22,855 bases of DNA from DUSC01 sp964371125. Lineage in GTDB: Bacteria; Pseudomonadota; Alphaproteobacteria; Rhizobiales; Rhizobiaceae. This document shows positions 8,198 to 15,984 of this stretch, piece by piece. The notes beneath the pieces are model-generated. The model saw only the letters and a list, made by a program, of their open reading frames with translations. It had not been told where the DNA came from and made no database searches. The stretch covers positions 1 through 22,855 of the forward strand of contig CAYJMY010000060.1 in assembly GCA_964371125.1 (NCBI GenBank), read 5' to 3'. How positions within the stretch are numbered: position 1 is the stretch's first letter; each line of letters opens with the position of its first letter. Position numbers and translations under genes: made by a program.

Positions 8198-8395
8198 TCA
8201 GGACATGCCGCGCCGGTGGCGGGCGCGGGACAGGATGCGGCGCCAGCGCAGCAAGTCGATCGGCACGGGCTCCTTGCGGCTCGACAGCTGGAATATCTCG
8301 TTTTCGAGGTTCTTCAGCGAGCGCCAGAAGTCGTAGTCGCTGAGGCGCGGGTCGTTCGCCAGCCTTTCCGACGTGTAGTCGATATCGATGCTCAT
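8198..8395 (-). CDS. Small conserved-looking protein of unknown function, CtrA-box controlled
   Basis: This 65-residue soluble protein begins MSIDIDYTSERLANDPRLSD and continues DYDFWRSLKNLENEIF. It is acidic at the start and strongly basic at the end (RWRRILSRARHRRGMS). No family is recognised. The ATG at 8395 is supported by GGGGAAGG just upstream. The upstream region carries two tandem CtrA-type boxes about 95-125 bases before the start, and that whole upstream region occurs again beyond the 10-N gap. A role linked to the cell cycle or motility is suggested only by the boxes. Confidence 0.7.
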   Translation of the reverse strand: MSIDIDYTSERLANDPRLSDYDFWRSLKNLENEIFQLSSRKEPVPIDLLRWRRILSRARHRRGMS

Positions 8396-8396
8396 C

Positions 8397-8597
8397 GCCT
8401 TCCCCGAACAGGCCACCCGCCGCCTTCGTTCATTCCGCTTTGCCCTTTCCGGGAGCGCGCGATCAACGAGGGGCGAGCGGTCGTCCACCTTAACGAAGAT
8501 TTAAGGTTAACGCCGGCTTAAGAATATAACCAGACGGTTCGGGGACAGGGGTCAAGATTTCCGACGCGTAGTGCGGCGGGGCCACACCCGGCCCCGG
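8397..8597. repeat. First copy of a ~200-bp imperfect direct repeat (promoter region)
   Basis: This copy begins two bases upstream of the small gene's ATG and ends at the N gap. Its first 34 bases (GCCTTCCCCGAACAGG onward) are identical to those starting at 8608. The rest matches with scattered substitutions, including the paired TTAA boxes, CCAGACGGTTCGGG and the GCCACACCC end. Confidence 0.85.
8490..8521 (-). promoter_or_regulatory. Two tandem CtrA-type boxes (TTAA-N7-TTAA)
   Basis: TTAA-CGAAGAT-TTAA (8490-8504) and TTAA-CGCCGGC-TTAA (8507-8521) lie two bases apart. On the minus strand the second reads TTAA-GCCGGCG-TTAAC, the full CtrA consensus, oriented toward the small gene at 8395. TTAA is rare in this GC-rich DNA, so four correctly spaced copies are unlikely by chance. 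Confidence 0.7.
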
Positions 8598-8607
8598 NNN
8601 NNNNNNN
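8598..8607. other. Assembly gap (10 N)
   Basis: Ten N interrupt the sequence exactly where the duplicated upstream region restarts. The real length is unknown. The repeat structure suggests that a gene body has been lost here. Confidence 0.95.
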
Positions 8608-8806
8608 GCCTTCCCCGAACAGGCCACCCGCCGCCTTCGTTCTCGCCGATTCTCCCTTTTTCCGGGAAGGCGCGATCAACGACGGACTGGCACTCGTCCA
8701 CCTTAACGAAGTTTTAAGGTTAACGGGGCGTTGACGATATGACCAGACGGTTCGGGACCCGGATCGGAGATTCCCGGACCGGAGTGCGGCGACGCCACAC
8801 CCCGGC
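8608..8806. repeat. Second copy of the ~200-bp imperfect direct repeat
   Basis: This copy is homologous to 8397-8597 along its length but diverged, so it is a true duplication and not one sequence placed twice. It begins at the position equivalent to two bases upstream of the small gene's start codon. A start codon and gene would therefore be expected inside the gap. Confidence 0.85.
8703..8734 (-). promoter_or_regulatory. CtrA-type boxes in the second repeat copy
   Basis: TTAA-CGAAGTT-TTAA (8703-8717) is a full box. TTAA-CGGGGCG-TTGA (8720-8734) is degenerate by one base in the half-site distal to the gap. Spacing and order match the first copy. Confidence 0.6.
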
Positions 8807-8822
8807 TTCCGGCAGAAGCCGG
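8802..8822 (-). terminator. Hairpin after the thioesterase gene
   Basis: CCGGCTTC (8802-8809) and GAAGCCGG (8815-8822) form a perfect 8-bp stem with a 5-base loop, immediately past the TAG at 8824. It lacks a T-tract. Confidence 0.45.
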
Positions 8823-8823
8823 C

Positions 8824-9309
8824 CTACGCCGTCCTGCGCCTGATGCCGATCGAGCGGCCGGCCCGTTCCGGCATCGGCAGGGCGGCGTGCGCGGCCTTCA
8901 ACGCCTCGAGGCGGGAAAGGATGTCCGCGGGGAAGGGCGCCACCTTCGGGCCGGCCATGTCGATATGCAGCGACAGCGTCTCCACCGTGGCGGCGAGCCA
9001 GCCGTCGACGTGGCGGATCTCCTCGTAGGCGCGTACGCGCTTCTCGTCGTAGTCGAGGAGCTGGAAGGAGACGTTCACCTTGTCGCCGAGATGCAGCTCC
9101 TGAACGTAGCAGATATGCGCCTCGGCCGTGTAGAAGGTGTGGGCGCGCTCCTTGACGTAGTCCGGGCCGAGCCCGACCAGCTCGAATCCGCCGTCAGAGG
9201 CGCGGTCAAAGAGGACAGTGTAGTAGGCCATGTTCATGTGGCCGTTGTAGTCGATCCACGCCTTCTCGATGTCCATTACGTCGGAAACATAGGGGACGGG
9301 CAGGCTCAT
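8824..9309 (-). CDS. Hotdog-fold acyl-CoA thioesterase (4HBT family)
   Basis: This 161-residue thioesterase hydrolyses acyl-CoA thioesters. The sequence DYNGHMNMAYYTVLFDRA near residues 20-37 is the hallmark of the 4-hydroxybenzoyl-CoA thioesterase group, with Asp20 at the catalytic position. EAHICYVQELHLGDKV and RVRAYEEI are the expected beta-strand segments. It resembles the thioesterases associated with carnitine/betainyl-CoA metabolism, but the substrate is not certain. The start ATG at 9309 is preceded by AAGGAACGCCG. It is divergent from the FAD dehydrogenase gene, with a 106-base shared upstream region. Confidence 0.87.
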   Translation of the reverse strand: MSLPVPYVSDVMDIEKAWIDYNGHMNMAYYTVLFDRASDGGFELVGLGPDYVKERAHTFYTAEAHICYVQELHLGDKVNVSFQLLDYDEKRVRAYEEIRHVDGWLAATVETLSLHIDMAGPKVAPFPADILSRLEALKAAHAALPMPERAGRSIGIRRRTA

Positions 9310-9415
9310 CGGCGTTCCTTGGACTTCATGGCGCTGGACATCGCCAGGCGATTTGCAGATTAACTCCGTATAGGTCCGGCACAAGGACCGAGCTGTTCCA
9401 ATCGCGGAGGAAACC

Positions 9416-10822
9416 ATGGCCCTGAGCGACCTCAGGCGCGTCGAGCGCAACGAGGCCGGCATCGAAACGGTGCTCGGCATTCTCAAGCAGCGGCTCGGCG
9501 AGCGTTTCCAGACCAGCCAGGCGATTCGCGAGCAGCACGGCCACACGACGACCTACATTCCCAACCAGGCCCCGGACGGCGTCGCCTTCGTCGAGACGGC
9601 AGGCGAGGTGCAGGAGATCGTGAGGATCTGCGCCGAGCATCGCGTGCCGGTCATTCCGTTCGGCACCGGGACGTCGCTCGAAGGCCATGTCAACGCGCCC
9701 GGCGGCGGCGTCTCGATCGACACGTCGCGGCTCGACAAGGTGCTCGCGGTCAACGCAGAGGACCTCGACTGCACGGTCGAGGCCGGCGTCACCCGCGAGG
9801 CGCTGAACCGGCACCTGCGCGACACCGGCCTTTTCTTCCCGATCGATCCCGGCGCCAATGCCAGCCTCGGCGGCATGACGGCAACGCGGGCCTCCGGTAC
9901 AAACGCCGTGCGCTACGGAACCATGCGGGAGAACGTCATCGGATTGACGGCGGTGATGGCCGACGGAACCCTGGTGAAGACCGGCGGCAGGGCGCGCAAA
10001 TCGTCTTCGGGGTACGACCTCACCCGTCTGCTGGTCGGCTCGGAAGGAACGCTCGGCGTGATCACGTCGGTGACCCTCAAGCTCTACGGCATCCCGCAGG
10101 CGATCTCCGGCGGCGTCTGTCCGTTCCCATCGGTCGACGCCGCCTGCCGCGCGGTGATCATGACCATCCAACTCGGCATCCCGGTGGCGCGCATCGAACT
10201 GGTCAACGCGCTGCAGATGAGCGCCATGATCGCCTATTCGAAGCTCGACTATCCCGCGAGTCCCTGCCTGTTCGTCGAGTTCCACGGCACCGATGCCGGG
10301 GTGAAGGAACAGGCCGAGATGTTCGGGGAGATCGCCGCCGAGCATGGCGGCGGCCCGTTCCTGTGGACGAGCGTGGCCGAGGAACGCGCCAAGCTGTGGA
10401 AGGCCCGCCACGACGCCTACTGGGCGTCGATGACGATCAGGCCGGGTGCCAAGGGCTTGTCGACCGACGTCTGCGTGCCGATCTCGCGGCTTGCCGAGTG
10501 CATCGCCGAGACGGAGACAGACATCGCAGAGACCGGTCTCGTGGCACCGATCATCGGCCATGTCGGCGACGGCAATTTCCACGTCCTGGTGCTGATGGAC
10601 ATGGACGATCCGGGCGAAATCGAACGCGCGGAAGGTTTCGTCCACCGTCTCAACGCCCGCGCCATCGCCATGGACGGGACCTGCACCGGCGAACATGGGA
10701 TCGGGCAGGGCAAGATGGCCTTCCTCGAACGCGAACACGGCGCCGGCGTCGACGTCATGCGCGCCATCAAGGCCGCCCTCGATCCGCTGAACATCATGAA
10801 TCCGGGCAAGATGCCCGGATGA
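9416..10822 (+). CDS. FAD-binding D-2-hydroxyacid dehydrogenase (D-lactate dehydrogenase, cytochrome type / GlcD-like)
   Basis: This 468-residue FAD enzyme of the vanillyl-alcohol-oxidase/PCMH superfamily oxidises a D-2-hydroxyacid, most likely D-lactate, and passes electrons to the respiratory chain. The FAD loop PFGTGTSLEGHV is at residues 81-92. DPGANASLGGMTATRASGTNAVRYG is the second FAD segment (starting at 144), and LLVGSEGTLGVIT is at 205-217. The C-terminal catalytic parts are HVGDGNFH (382-389), GEHGIG (425-430) and NPGK (462-465). The length is normal. GGAGGAAACC precedes the ATG. Glycolate oxidase subunit GlcD is an alternative, but no glcE or glcF lies nearby. Confidence 0.9.
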   Translation: MALSDLRRVERNEAGIETVLGILKQRLGERFQTSQAIREQHGHTTTYIPNQAPDGVAFVETAGEVQEIVRICAEHRVPVIPFGTGTSLEGHVNAPGGGVSIDTSRLDKVLAVNAEDLDCTVEAGVTREALNRHLRDTGLFFPIDPGANASLGGMTATRASGTNAVRYGTMRENVIGLTAVMADGTLVKTGGRARKSSSGYDLTRLLVGSEGTLGVITSVTLKLYGIPQAISGGVCPFPSVDAACRAVIMTIQLGIPVARIELVNALQMSAMIAYSKLDYPASPCLFVEFHGTDAGVKEQAEMFGEIAAEHGGGPFLWTSVAEERAKLWKARHDAYWASMTIRPGAKGLSTDVCVPISRLAECIAETETDIAETGLVAPIIGHVGDGNFHVLVLMDMDDPGEIERAEGFVHRLNARAIAMDGTCTGEHGIGQGKMAFLEREHGAGVDVMRAIKAALDPLNIMNPGKMPG

Positions 10823-10872
10823 AGGCAAACGGCCGCGCAGGCGGCGTAGAATCGCCACTTTATCGACAGACT

Positions 10873-10911
10873 GATCGGAATAGAGTGCGCGCCAAGAACA
10901 CAGTTCCGATC
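10873..10911. promoter_or_regulatory. Inverted repeat upstream of the AsmA-like gene
   Basis: GATCGGAA (10873-10880) and TTCCGATC (10904-10911) are perfect 8-bp arms 23 bases apart. The right arm runs into the Shine-Dalgarno-like GGGGTGAG. As RNA it could hide the ribosome site; as DNA it could be an operator. Confidence 0.35.
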
Positions 10912-10922
10912 GGGGTGAGTCG

Positions 10923-13900
10923 CTGGCACGGCTTTTCGTAATCGTCGGCGGGTTTATCGTCCTGGCGCTGACCGTGGCGCTGGTGGGGCCGTATTTCGTC
11001 GACTGGACCTCCTACCGCGCCGACTTCGAGCGCGAGGCGAGCTATATCCTCGGCCGCAAGGTGACCGTGAACGGCGCCGCCAAGGCGCGGCTGCTGCCGT
11101 TCCCGTCCGTGACCTTTTCGGACGTGTCGGTGGCCGGCGGCGCCGACGGCGAGCCGGCGATGACCGTCGAGACGTTTTCCATGGACGCCGAACTCGCCCC
11201 GTTCATGCGCGGCGAGATCCTGATCTTCGACATGCGGCTCGAACGTCCCAAGGTGCGGCTCTCGGTCGGGCCGGACGGGGTGGTCGACTGGGCGCTCAGG
11301 CCGTCGATGCCCTACGATCCGACGCATGTCTCGCTGGAGAAGCTGACGGTCAGCGAAGGACAGGTGCTGGTCCGCCACGGCGCCAGCGGCCGCGACCACG
11401 CGCTGACGGAGATCAACGCGACGATTTCGGCGCGCTCTCTCGCGGGACCGTGGCGCGCCGAAGGAACGCTGCGCCTCGACGGGGCGCGTGCGGCGCTTTC
11501 CGTCTCGACCGGCAAGCCGGACGAGACCGGGGCGATGCGGGTGCGCGTCAAGGCCGAACCGGCGGTCTATCCGTTCTCGCTCGAGGCCGACGGCGACATC
11601 CGCCTGGAAGGTGGCGCTCCCCGCTACCGGGGCCAGTTCAAGCTCGCCGCGCGCAGCCTGGCGGGCGGCGAACTGCGCGGAACGGAGGGCGCCACCTTCC
11701 AGATGACGGCGACCGGCGAGAAGGCGCCGCCGGCCTACCGCGCCAGCGGCGACTTCGACCTCGACCACCAGCTTCTCGACGTGACGGCGTTCCGCCTGGA
11801 GACCGGGCCGGTGGTCGATCCCTACACGGCCGAAGGGACGGCGCGGATCGAACTCGGCGCGGAGCCGCGCTTCTCGATCACCGCCGACGGCGCGCAGGTG
11901 CGCTTCGACGATACGGTGGCTAAGGCGGACGCGGTCAGCGGGCTGACGCTGGAGGACAGGCTGGCGGCGATCGAAGCCGTCCTGGCCGACCTGCCGAAGC
12001 CGTCGATCCCGGGCACGATCGCGGTGAAACTGCCCGCTATCGTCGCGGGCGACACGACGATCCGCGACGTGGCGCTTTCGGCGCAGCCGGCGCCGGAAGG
12101 ATGGGCAATCGAGAGTTTCGCGGCGCTGCTGCCCGGGCGCACCATGATCGAGGGCGACGGGCTGCTCAGCACCGGCGACACGTTCGGCTTCACCGGAAAG
12201 CTGCTGCTTGCCGTCGGCCAGCCGTCCGGCTTCGCCGCGTGGCTGTCGCGCGACGTTGACGAGGCGATCAGGCGGTTGCCCTCGGCGGGCTTCAGCGCCA
12301 AGGTCGAGCTGACGCGCGAACGGCAGCGCTTCGACGGGCTCGAACTGATCCTGGGCAATGCCCGCTTTCGCGGCGCGCTCGACCGCAACCGGCCGGCCGA
12401 GGGTGCGGCGTCGATCTCGCTCCAGCTCGACGGTGGTGCGCTCGACGTCGACGGGCTGAAAGCCTTCGCCTCGCTGTTCGTCAGCGACGCCGGGATGACG
12501 CGGTTGGCCGAGCAGGACGTCGACCTTTCGGTCAAGGCCGGTCCGGTCAGTGCCGGCGGGCTGATTGCGGAGACAGTCGACACCGCGCTCAGGCTTCGCG
12601 ACGGGCGGATCGAGATCGACCGGCTGGCGCTGGTCGGCCTGGAAGGCGCCAGCGTCAGCGCCACCGGCATCATCAAAGACCTCGGCAAGACGCCGTCCGG
12701 CAATGTCGATGCGGCCATCGTCGGCGCGGACCTGGCGCCGTTGATCTCCGTCATCGCCGAGCGCTATCCGCAGAACGCGCTGGCGGCGGCGCGGCGCCGC
12801 CGCGCCGAAGCCTATCCCGACCTTTTCGCAGACGCGGAAATCGATCTCGTCGCCTCGGCGGTGCCGGGAGGCGACGGCAGCGTCGCGGTGAGCGCACACG
12901 GCAAGGCGGGCGGCAGCGATTTCTCGCTCACGGCCTCTGGCAGCGCGGAGCCGCTGTTCGATGCTGCCCGGCCGCTGTCGCTGACGGTCTCGGCGAAGAA
13001 CGACAATGCCGAAGCGCTGCTCGCCCTCTGCGGGCTTCCGACACTGCCGATCGGCATGATCGGTGCGGCGGACACGACGCTGACGGCGCGCGGCACGCTG
13101 TCGAAAGGGCTTGAGACGGCACTGGATTTCACCTCGGAAGGCTTGTCGGCGTCCTACAAGGGCAGCTTCCGCACGGCCGAGAGCGGAGCCGAAGGAGAGG
13201 GCGCCATCGCCCTGCAATCGGCCGACATCGAGCCCTGGCTGATGACGACGGGGCTGGGCTTGCCCGGCTTCGGCTTCGGCACGCCCGTCGACCTCGCCGC
13301 GGATGCGACCTTCGGCAAGGGCCTCCTGACCTTCTCGCGGATCGACGGATCGGTGGGCGAAGGGGCGGTCGCCGGCGACATCAATGCGGCCTTGAAGGAC
13401 GGGGGTCCGCACCTGACTGGCGCCGTCACGCTCGACACGCTCGACCTGGTCCCGGTCGTGGCCATGGTGCTCGGCGAAGCGTCGCTTGTCGACGACGGCG
13501 AGGGGTGGCCGAAGTCGCCTTTCGCCGGTTCCGCCGCGCTGCCGCTCTCCGCCGACCTCGACGTCGCCGCAGGCACCGTGTCGGCCGGCATGCTCGGTGT
13601 CGCCGAAGACGTGTCCTTCAGCGGCGCACTCGGCGCGGAAGGCCTGCGCATCGCCGACCTGAAGGCGGCCGTCCACGACGGCGCGCTGACGGGCCTTGTC
13701 GAGATCAAGAACAATGGCGGCACGGGAATAGTCTCCGGCCAGGCGAAGCTCGCGGGTGCCGACATCGAAAGCCTGCTGGAGGGCGGCGGCATCAAGGGAC
13801 GCGCCGACGTGACGGCGACGCTGTCCGCCAGCGGCAAGACGATCGAGAGCCTGATCGCCTCGCTGTCGGGCTCGGGCACGGCCAAGGCTCACGGCCTGAC

Positions 13901-14801
13901 GGTCTCCGGCCTCGACGCGGGCGCATTTGCCAAAATCATCGCCGGGGCCGACCAGATCGGCCGCGACATCGACGGGCCGCGCACGGCGGCCTTCGCGCCG
14001 CCGCTCGTTTCCGCCGGCAACTTCGTCGCCGGAGAGGCGGACCTTGCCTTCACGGTGGCTGGAGGCATCATGCGCGCGCCGCCCCTCAGCCTCCCCATTC
14101 CCGAGGCGACGCTGACCGCTTCGCTGCGCGCCGATCTCAGCGCGGCAACGGTCGCGGCCGACGGCGAGATCACCTATGCGCCGGGCGACGAGGCTCTGGT
14201 CGGTTCGGAGCCCGCGGTGCGCTTCTCGGCGGAAGGCGCTCCGGGCGCGATGACAGTGCGCCTCGACACAGAGCCGCTGGCGCAGTTCCTGACCCAGCGG
14301 GCGCTGGAGATCGAGCAGGCCCGCGTCGAGGCGATGCAGGCGGCGCTGCTGGAGAAGCAGCGGCTGAGGCGCGAGGCGCGCTATTATGCGGCGCTGCAGA
14401 GCGAGCGCCTGCGACTCGACGAGGAGCGCCGGCGTGCGGAAGAGGAAGCCCGCCTGAAAGCCGAGGAGGAAGCGCGCGTCCGCGCCGAGGCAGAGGCCGC
14501 GGCGAAAGCGGAAGAGGAGGCGCGGCGCAAGGCCGAAGAGGAAGCCCGCGCCAAGGCCGGCGGCGAGGCGCACCTGAAGGACGAGGCGCTGGAGGAGGAA
14601 AGGGCCGCCAGCGAAGCGCGCGCGGCGGAAGCGCTGCGCCGCGCCGAACGGGAACGGGCGAAAGCTACCGCGGAGGCGGCCGACAAGATCGAGCGCGCGC
14701 CGCTTCCCGCCGATCGCGGCGCCGCAGTGCCGGAATCGAGCGCCGGCAGCTTCGATCCGCTCAACATCGAAAATTTCCTCAAGTCGCTCACGGGCAACTG
14801 A
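10923..14801 (+). CDS. AsmA-like protein with C-terminal charged coiled coil
   Basis: This 1292-residue envelope protein is anchored by one N-terminal helix, with a long periplasmic beta-rich body of the AsmA type. AsmA-family proteins are implicated in lipid transfer and outer-membrane homeostasis. The N-terminus has LARLFVIVGGFIVLAL as a membrane helix, then GPYFVDWTSYRADFEREAS and ILGRKVTVNG, a typical AsmA start. The C-terminal part (about 1120-1265) is a highly charged Glu/Arg/Ala coiled coil rich in EEEAR and KAEEE units, followed by FDPLNIENFLKSL. The only start that keeps the whole helix is CTG at 10923, with GGGGTGAG upstream. The next standard start, GTG 10974, would cut the helix in half. 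Confidence 0.85.
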   Translation: MARLFVIVGGFIVLALTVALVGPYFVDWTSYRADFEREASYILGRKVTVNGAAKARLLPFPSVTFSDVSVAGGADGEPAMTVETFSMDAELAPFMRGEILIFDMRLERPKVRLSVGPDGVVDWALRPSMPYDPTHVSLEKLTVSEGQVLVRHGASGRDHALTEINATISARSLAGPWRAEGTLRLDGARAALSVSTGKPDETGAMRVRVKAEPAVYPFSLEADGDIRLEGGAPRYRGQFKLAARSLAGGELRGTEGATFQMTATGEKAPPAYRASGDFDLDHQLLDVTAFRLETGPVVDPYTAEGTARIELGAEPRFSITADGAQVRFDDTVAKADAVSGLTLEDRLAAIEAVLADLPKPSIPGTIAVKLPAIVAGDTTIRDVALSAQPAPEGWAIESFAALLPGRTMIEGDGLLSTGDTFGFTGKLLLAVGQPSGFAAWLSRDVDEAIRRLPSAGFSAKVELTRERQRFDGLELILGNARFRGALDRNRPAEGAASISLQLDGGALDVDGLKAFASLFVSDAGMTRLAEQDVDLSVKAGPVSAGGLIAETVDTALRLRDGRIEIDRLALVGLEGASVSATGIIKDLGKTPSGNVDAAIVGADLAPLISVIAERYPQNALAAARRRRAEAYPDLFADAEIDLVASAVPGGDGSVAVSAHGKAGGSDFSLTASGSAEPLFDAARPLSLTVSAKNDNAEALLALCGLPTLPIGMIGAADTTLTARGTLSKGLETALDFTSEGLSASYKGSFRTAESGAEGEGAIALQSADIEPWLMTTGLGLPGFGFGTPVDLAADATFGKGLLTFSRIDGSVGEGAVAGDINAALKDGGPHLTGAVTLDTLDLVPVVAMVLGEASLVDDGEGWPKSPFAGSAALPLSADLDVAAGTVSAGMLGVAEDVSFSGALGAEGLRIADLKAAVHDGALTGLVEIKNNGGTGIVSGQAKLAGADIESLLEGGGIKGRADVTATLSASGKTIESLIASLSGSGTAKAHGLTVSGLDAGAFAKIIAGADQIGRDIDGPRTAAFAPPLVSAGNFVAGEADLAFTVAGGIMRAPPLSLPIPEATLTASLRADLSAATVAADGEITYAPGDEALVGSEPAVRFSAEGAPGAMTVRLDTEPLAQFLTQRALEIEQARVEAMQAALLEKQRLRREARYYAALQSERLRLDEERRRAEEEARLKAEEEARVRAEAEAAAKAEEEARRKAEEEARAKAGGEAHLKDEALEEERAASEARAAEALRRAERERAKATAEAADKIERAPLPADRGAAVPESSAGSFDPLNIENFLKSLTGN

Positions 14802-14829
14802 GACAGGTCAAGCAACTGAGACAGGTCAG
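14794..14829. repeat. 18-bp tandem duplication at the convergent gene ends
   Basis: GCAACTGAGACAGGTCA occurs at 14794 and again at 14812, giving two 18-base units with 17 identical positions. The first contains the AsmA stop codon; the second reaches into the stop of the RHH gene. Confidence 0.9.
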
Positions 14830-15071
14830 GTTTGATCGGCCTGCCGCGACTTCAGCCATTCGAGGACGTGGACGCGCAGTGCCGAGGAAAGGTTCGCCTC
14901 GCGCGGCCGGGTCGCGTCGACCTCGGCGACGAGTGCCGCGACCGCCATGCCGCGGCGGGCGGCGATGGCGGCCAGTTCGTCGTGGAACGGCTGCTCGAGG
15001 GAAAAGCTGGTGCGGTGGCCCCTGATCGATATCGACCGCTTGCGCACGCGACTATCCGTTGCGCCGGTCAT
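14826..15071 (-). CDS. Ribbon-helix-helix domain protein (RHH_4 type)
   Basis: This 81-residue small protein probably has a ribbon-helix-helix DNA-binding fold. VRKRSISIRGHRTSFSLEQ supplies the N-terminal strand and start of the first helix, and FHDELAAIAARRGMAVAALVAEVDATR matches the two-helix core. ANLSSALRVHVLEWLKSR closes the domain. The ATG at 15071 overlaps the stop of the DUF4169 gene as ATGA, so the two are translationally coupled. It is the last gene of the sspB cluster. The DNA target is unknown. Confidence 0.82.
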   Translation of the reverse strand: MTGATDSRVRKRSISIRGHRTSFSLEQPFHDELAAIAARRGMAVAALVAEVDATRPREANLSSALRVHVLEWLKSRQADQT

Positions 15072-15265
15072 TCCGGCACGCCGTCGTCCCTGCCGTCGCG
15101 GCGATGGCCGTCGAAGAACGCGCGGGTGCGTTCGGCTTCAGCCTCGTCACGTTCGCGTTCGGCCCTGGTGCGGCCGTAGGCGACACGGTTGCGTTCGGCG
15201 GCCTGCTCTTTGTCGGCCCGCGCCTTGCGCTTGCGCAGCAGACGCAGGTTGACGACCTCGCCCAC
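15068..15265 (-). CDS. DUF4169 family small basic protein
   Basis: This 65-residue, highly charged, probably helical protein contains VVNLRLLRKRKARADKEQ at residues 4-21, the conserved N-terminal pattern of DUF4169. The rest (AAERNRVAYGRTRAERERDEAEAERTR) is a basic/acidic helix. The function is unknown. It starts at GTG 15265, two bases after the sspB stop, and overlaps the RHH gene by four bases. The sspB-DUF4169-RHH order points to one transcript. Confidence 0.82.
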   Translation of the reverse strand: MGEVVNLRLLRKRKARADKEQAAERNRVAYGRTRAERERDEAEAERTRAFFDGHRRDGRDDGVPE

Positions 15266-15267
15266 GG

Positions 15268-15804
15268 CTATTTCTTGCGGAAGGCGTCGAGCGAGACGAC
15301 CTCGGCGCCGCTCTTGGCGGCCGGTTCGGCCGCGGCTTCCTCGGCGGGGCGGACCGGCGGCTTGCGCCGCGGCTCGGCCTTCTTCGGCGGGGACGGCAGC
15401 TTCGTCGACTCGGGCGCTGCTTCCTCGACCAGTGCGGCGGCGGGTTCGGCCTTCACGTCGAACTCCAGTTCGAAGTTGACGGAGGGGTCGTAGAAGCCGC
15501 GCACGGCCGAGAACGGGATCTCGAGCCGCTCGGGGATGTCGGAGAAGGACAGGCCGACCTCGAAGCCGGTATCAGTGACCTTCAGATCCCAGTACTGGAA
15601 CTGCAGCACGATGGTCATCTGCTCGGGATAGCGCTCGCGCAAGCGCGTCGAGACGCGTACGCCCGGCGCCCCGGTGAGGAAGGTGATGAAGAAGTGGTGG
15701 TTGCCGGGCAAGCCCGTGCGCGCGACTTCCATCAGGACCTTGCGCATGACGCCGCGCAAGGCCTCCTGGGCCAGGATGTCGTAGCGGATAAGGTCTTCGG
15801 CCAT
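15268..15804 (-). CDS. sspB: SspB, ClpXP adaptor for ssrA-tagged proteins (alphaproteobacterial type)
   Basis: This 178-residue adaptor binds ssrA-tagged polypeptides and delivers them to the ClpXP protease. The folded domain covers about residues 5-115: IRYDILAQEALRGVMRKVL, GLPGNHHFFITFLTGAPGV, PEQMTIVLQFQYWDL and FSAVRGFYDPSVNF are SspB hallmarks. A Pro/Ala/Glu-rich disordered linker follows (about 118-165). The last residues VVSLDAFRKK form the short C-terminal peptide expected to dock on ClpX. The ATG at 15804 fits the family start; GGAAG lies upstream with long spacing. The gene lies about 180 bases downstream of ssrA on the same strand, so the adaptor sits beside the RNA that encodes its ligand. 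Confidence 0.93.
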   Translation of the reverse strand: MAEDLIRYDILAQEALRGVMRKVLMEVARTGLPGNHHFFITFLTGAPGVRVSTRLRERYPEQMTIVLQFQYWDLKVTDTGFEVGLSFSDIPERLEIPFSAVRGFYDPSVNFELEFDVKAEPAAALVEEAAPESTKLPSPPKKAEPRRKPPVRPAEEAAAEPAAKSGAEVVSLDAFRKK

Positions 15805-15984
15805 AGCGGTCCGGCTTCCTTGAATCGTTCCGACATAGCTGTAATCAAGCGCGGGGCCGGCGTAAACCGCATATAGGGCGGGTGCGACCGCAGAGCAGGC
15901 GCCGCGCCGCGAAATCGACCGACGACTAAGCACGCAAGAATGCGCGAGGCGATGAAGGGTGGGGGAGGGAAGTGGAGGCTTCTG

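Noticed and set aside
10860..14573. 1237-codon minus-strand frame opposite the AsmA-like gene
   Set aside because: It is Arg/Gly/Ala/His-rich without domains. The plus-strand frame has a clear AsmA start, membrane anchor and coiled coil.
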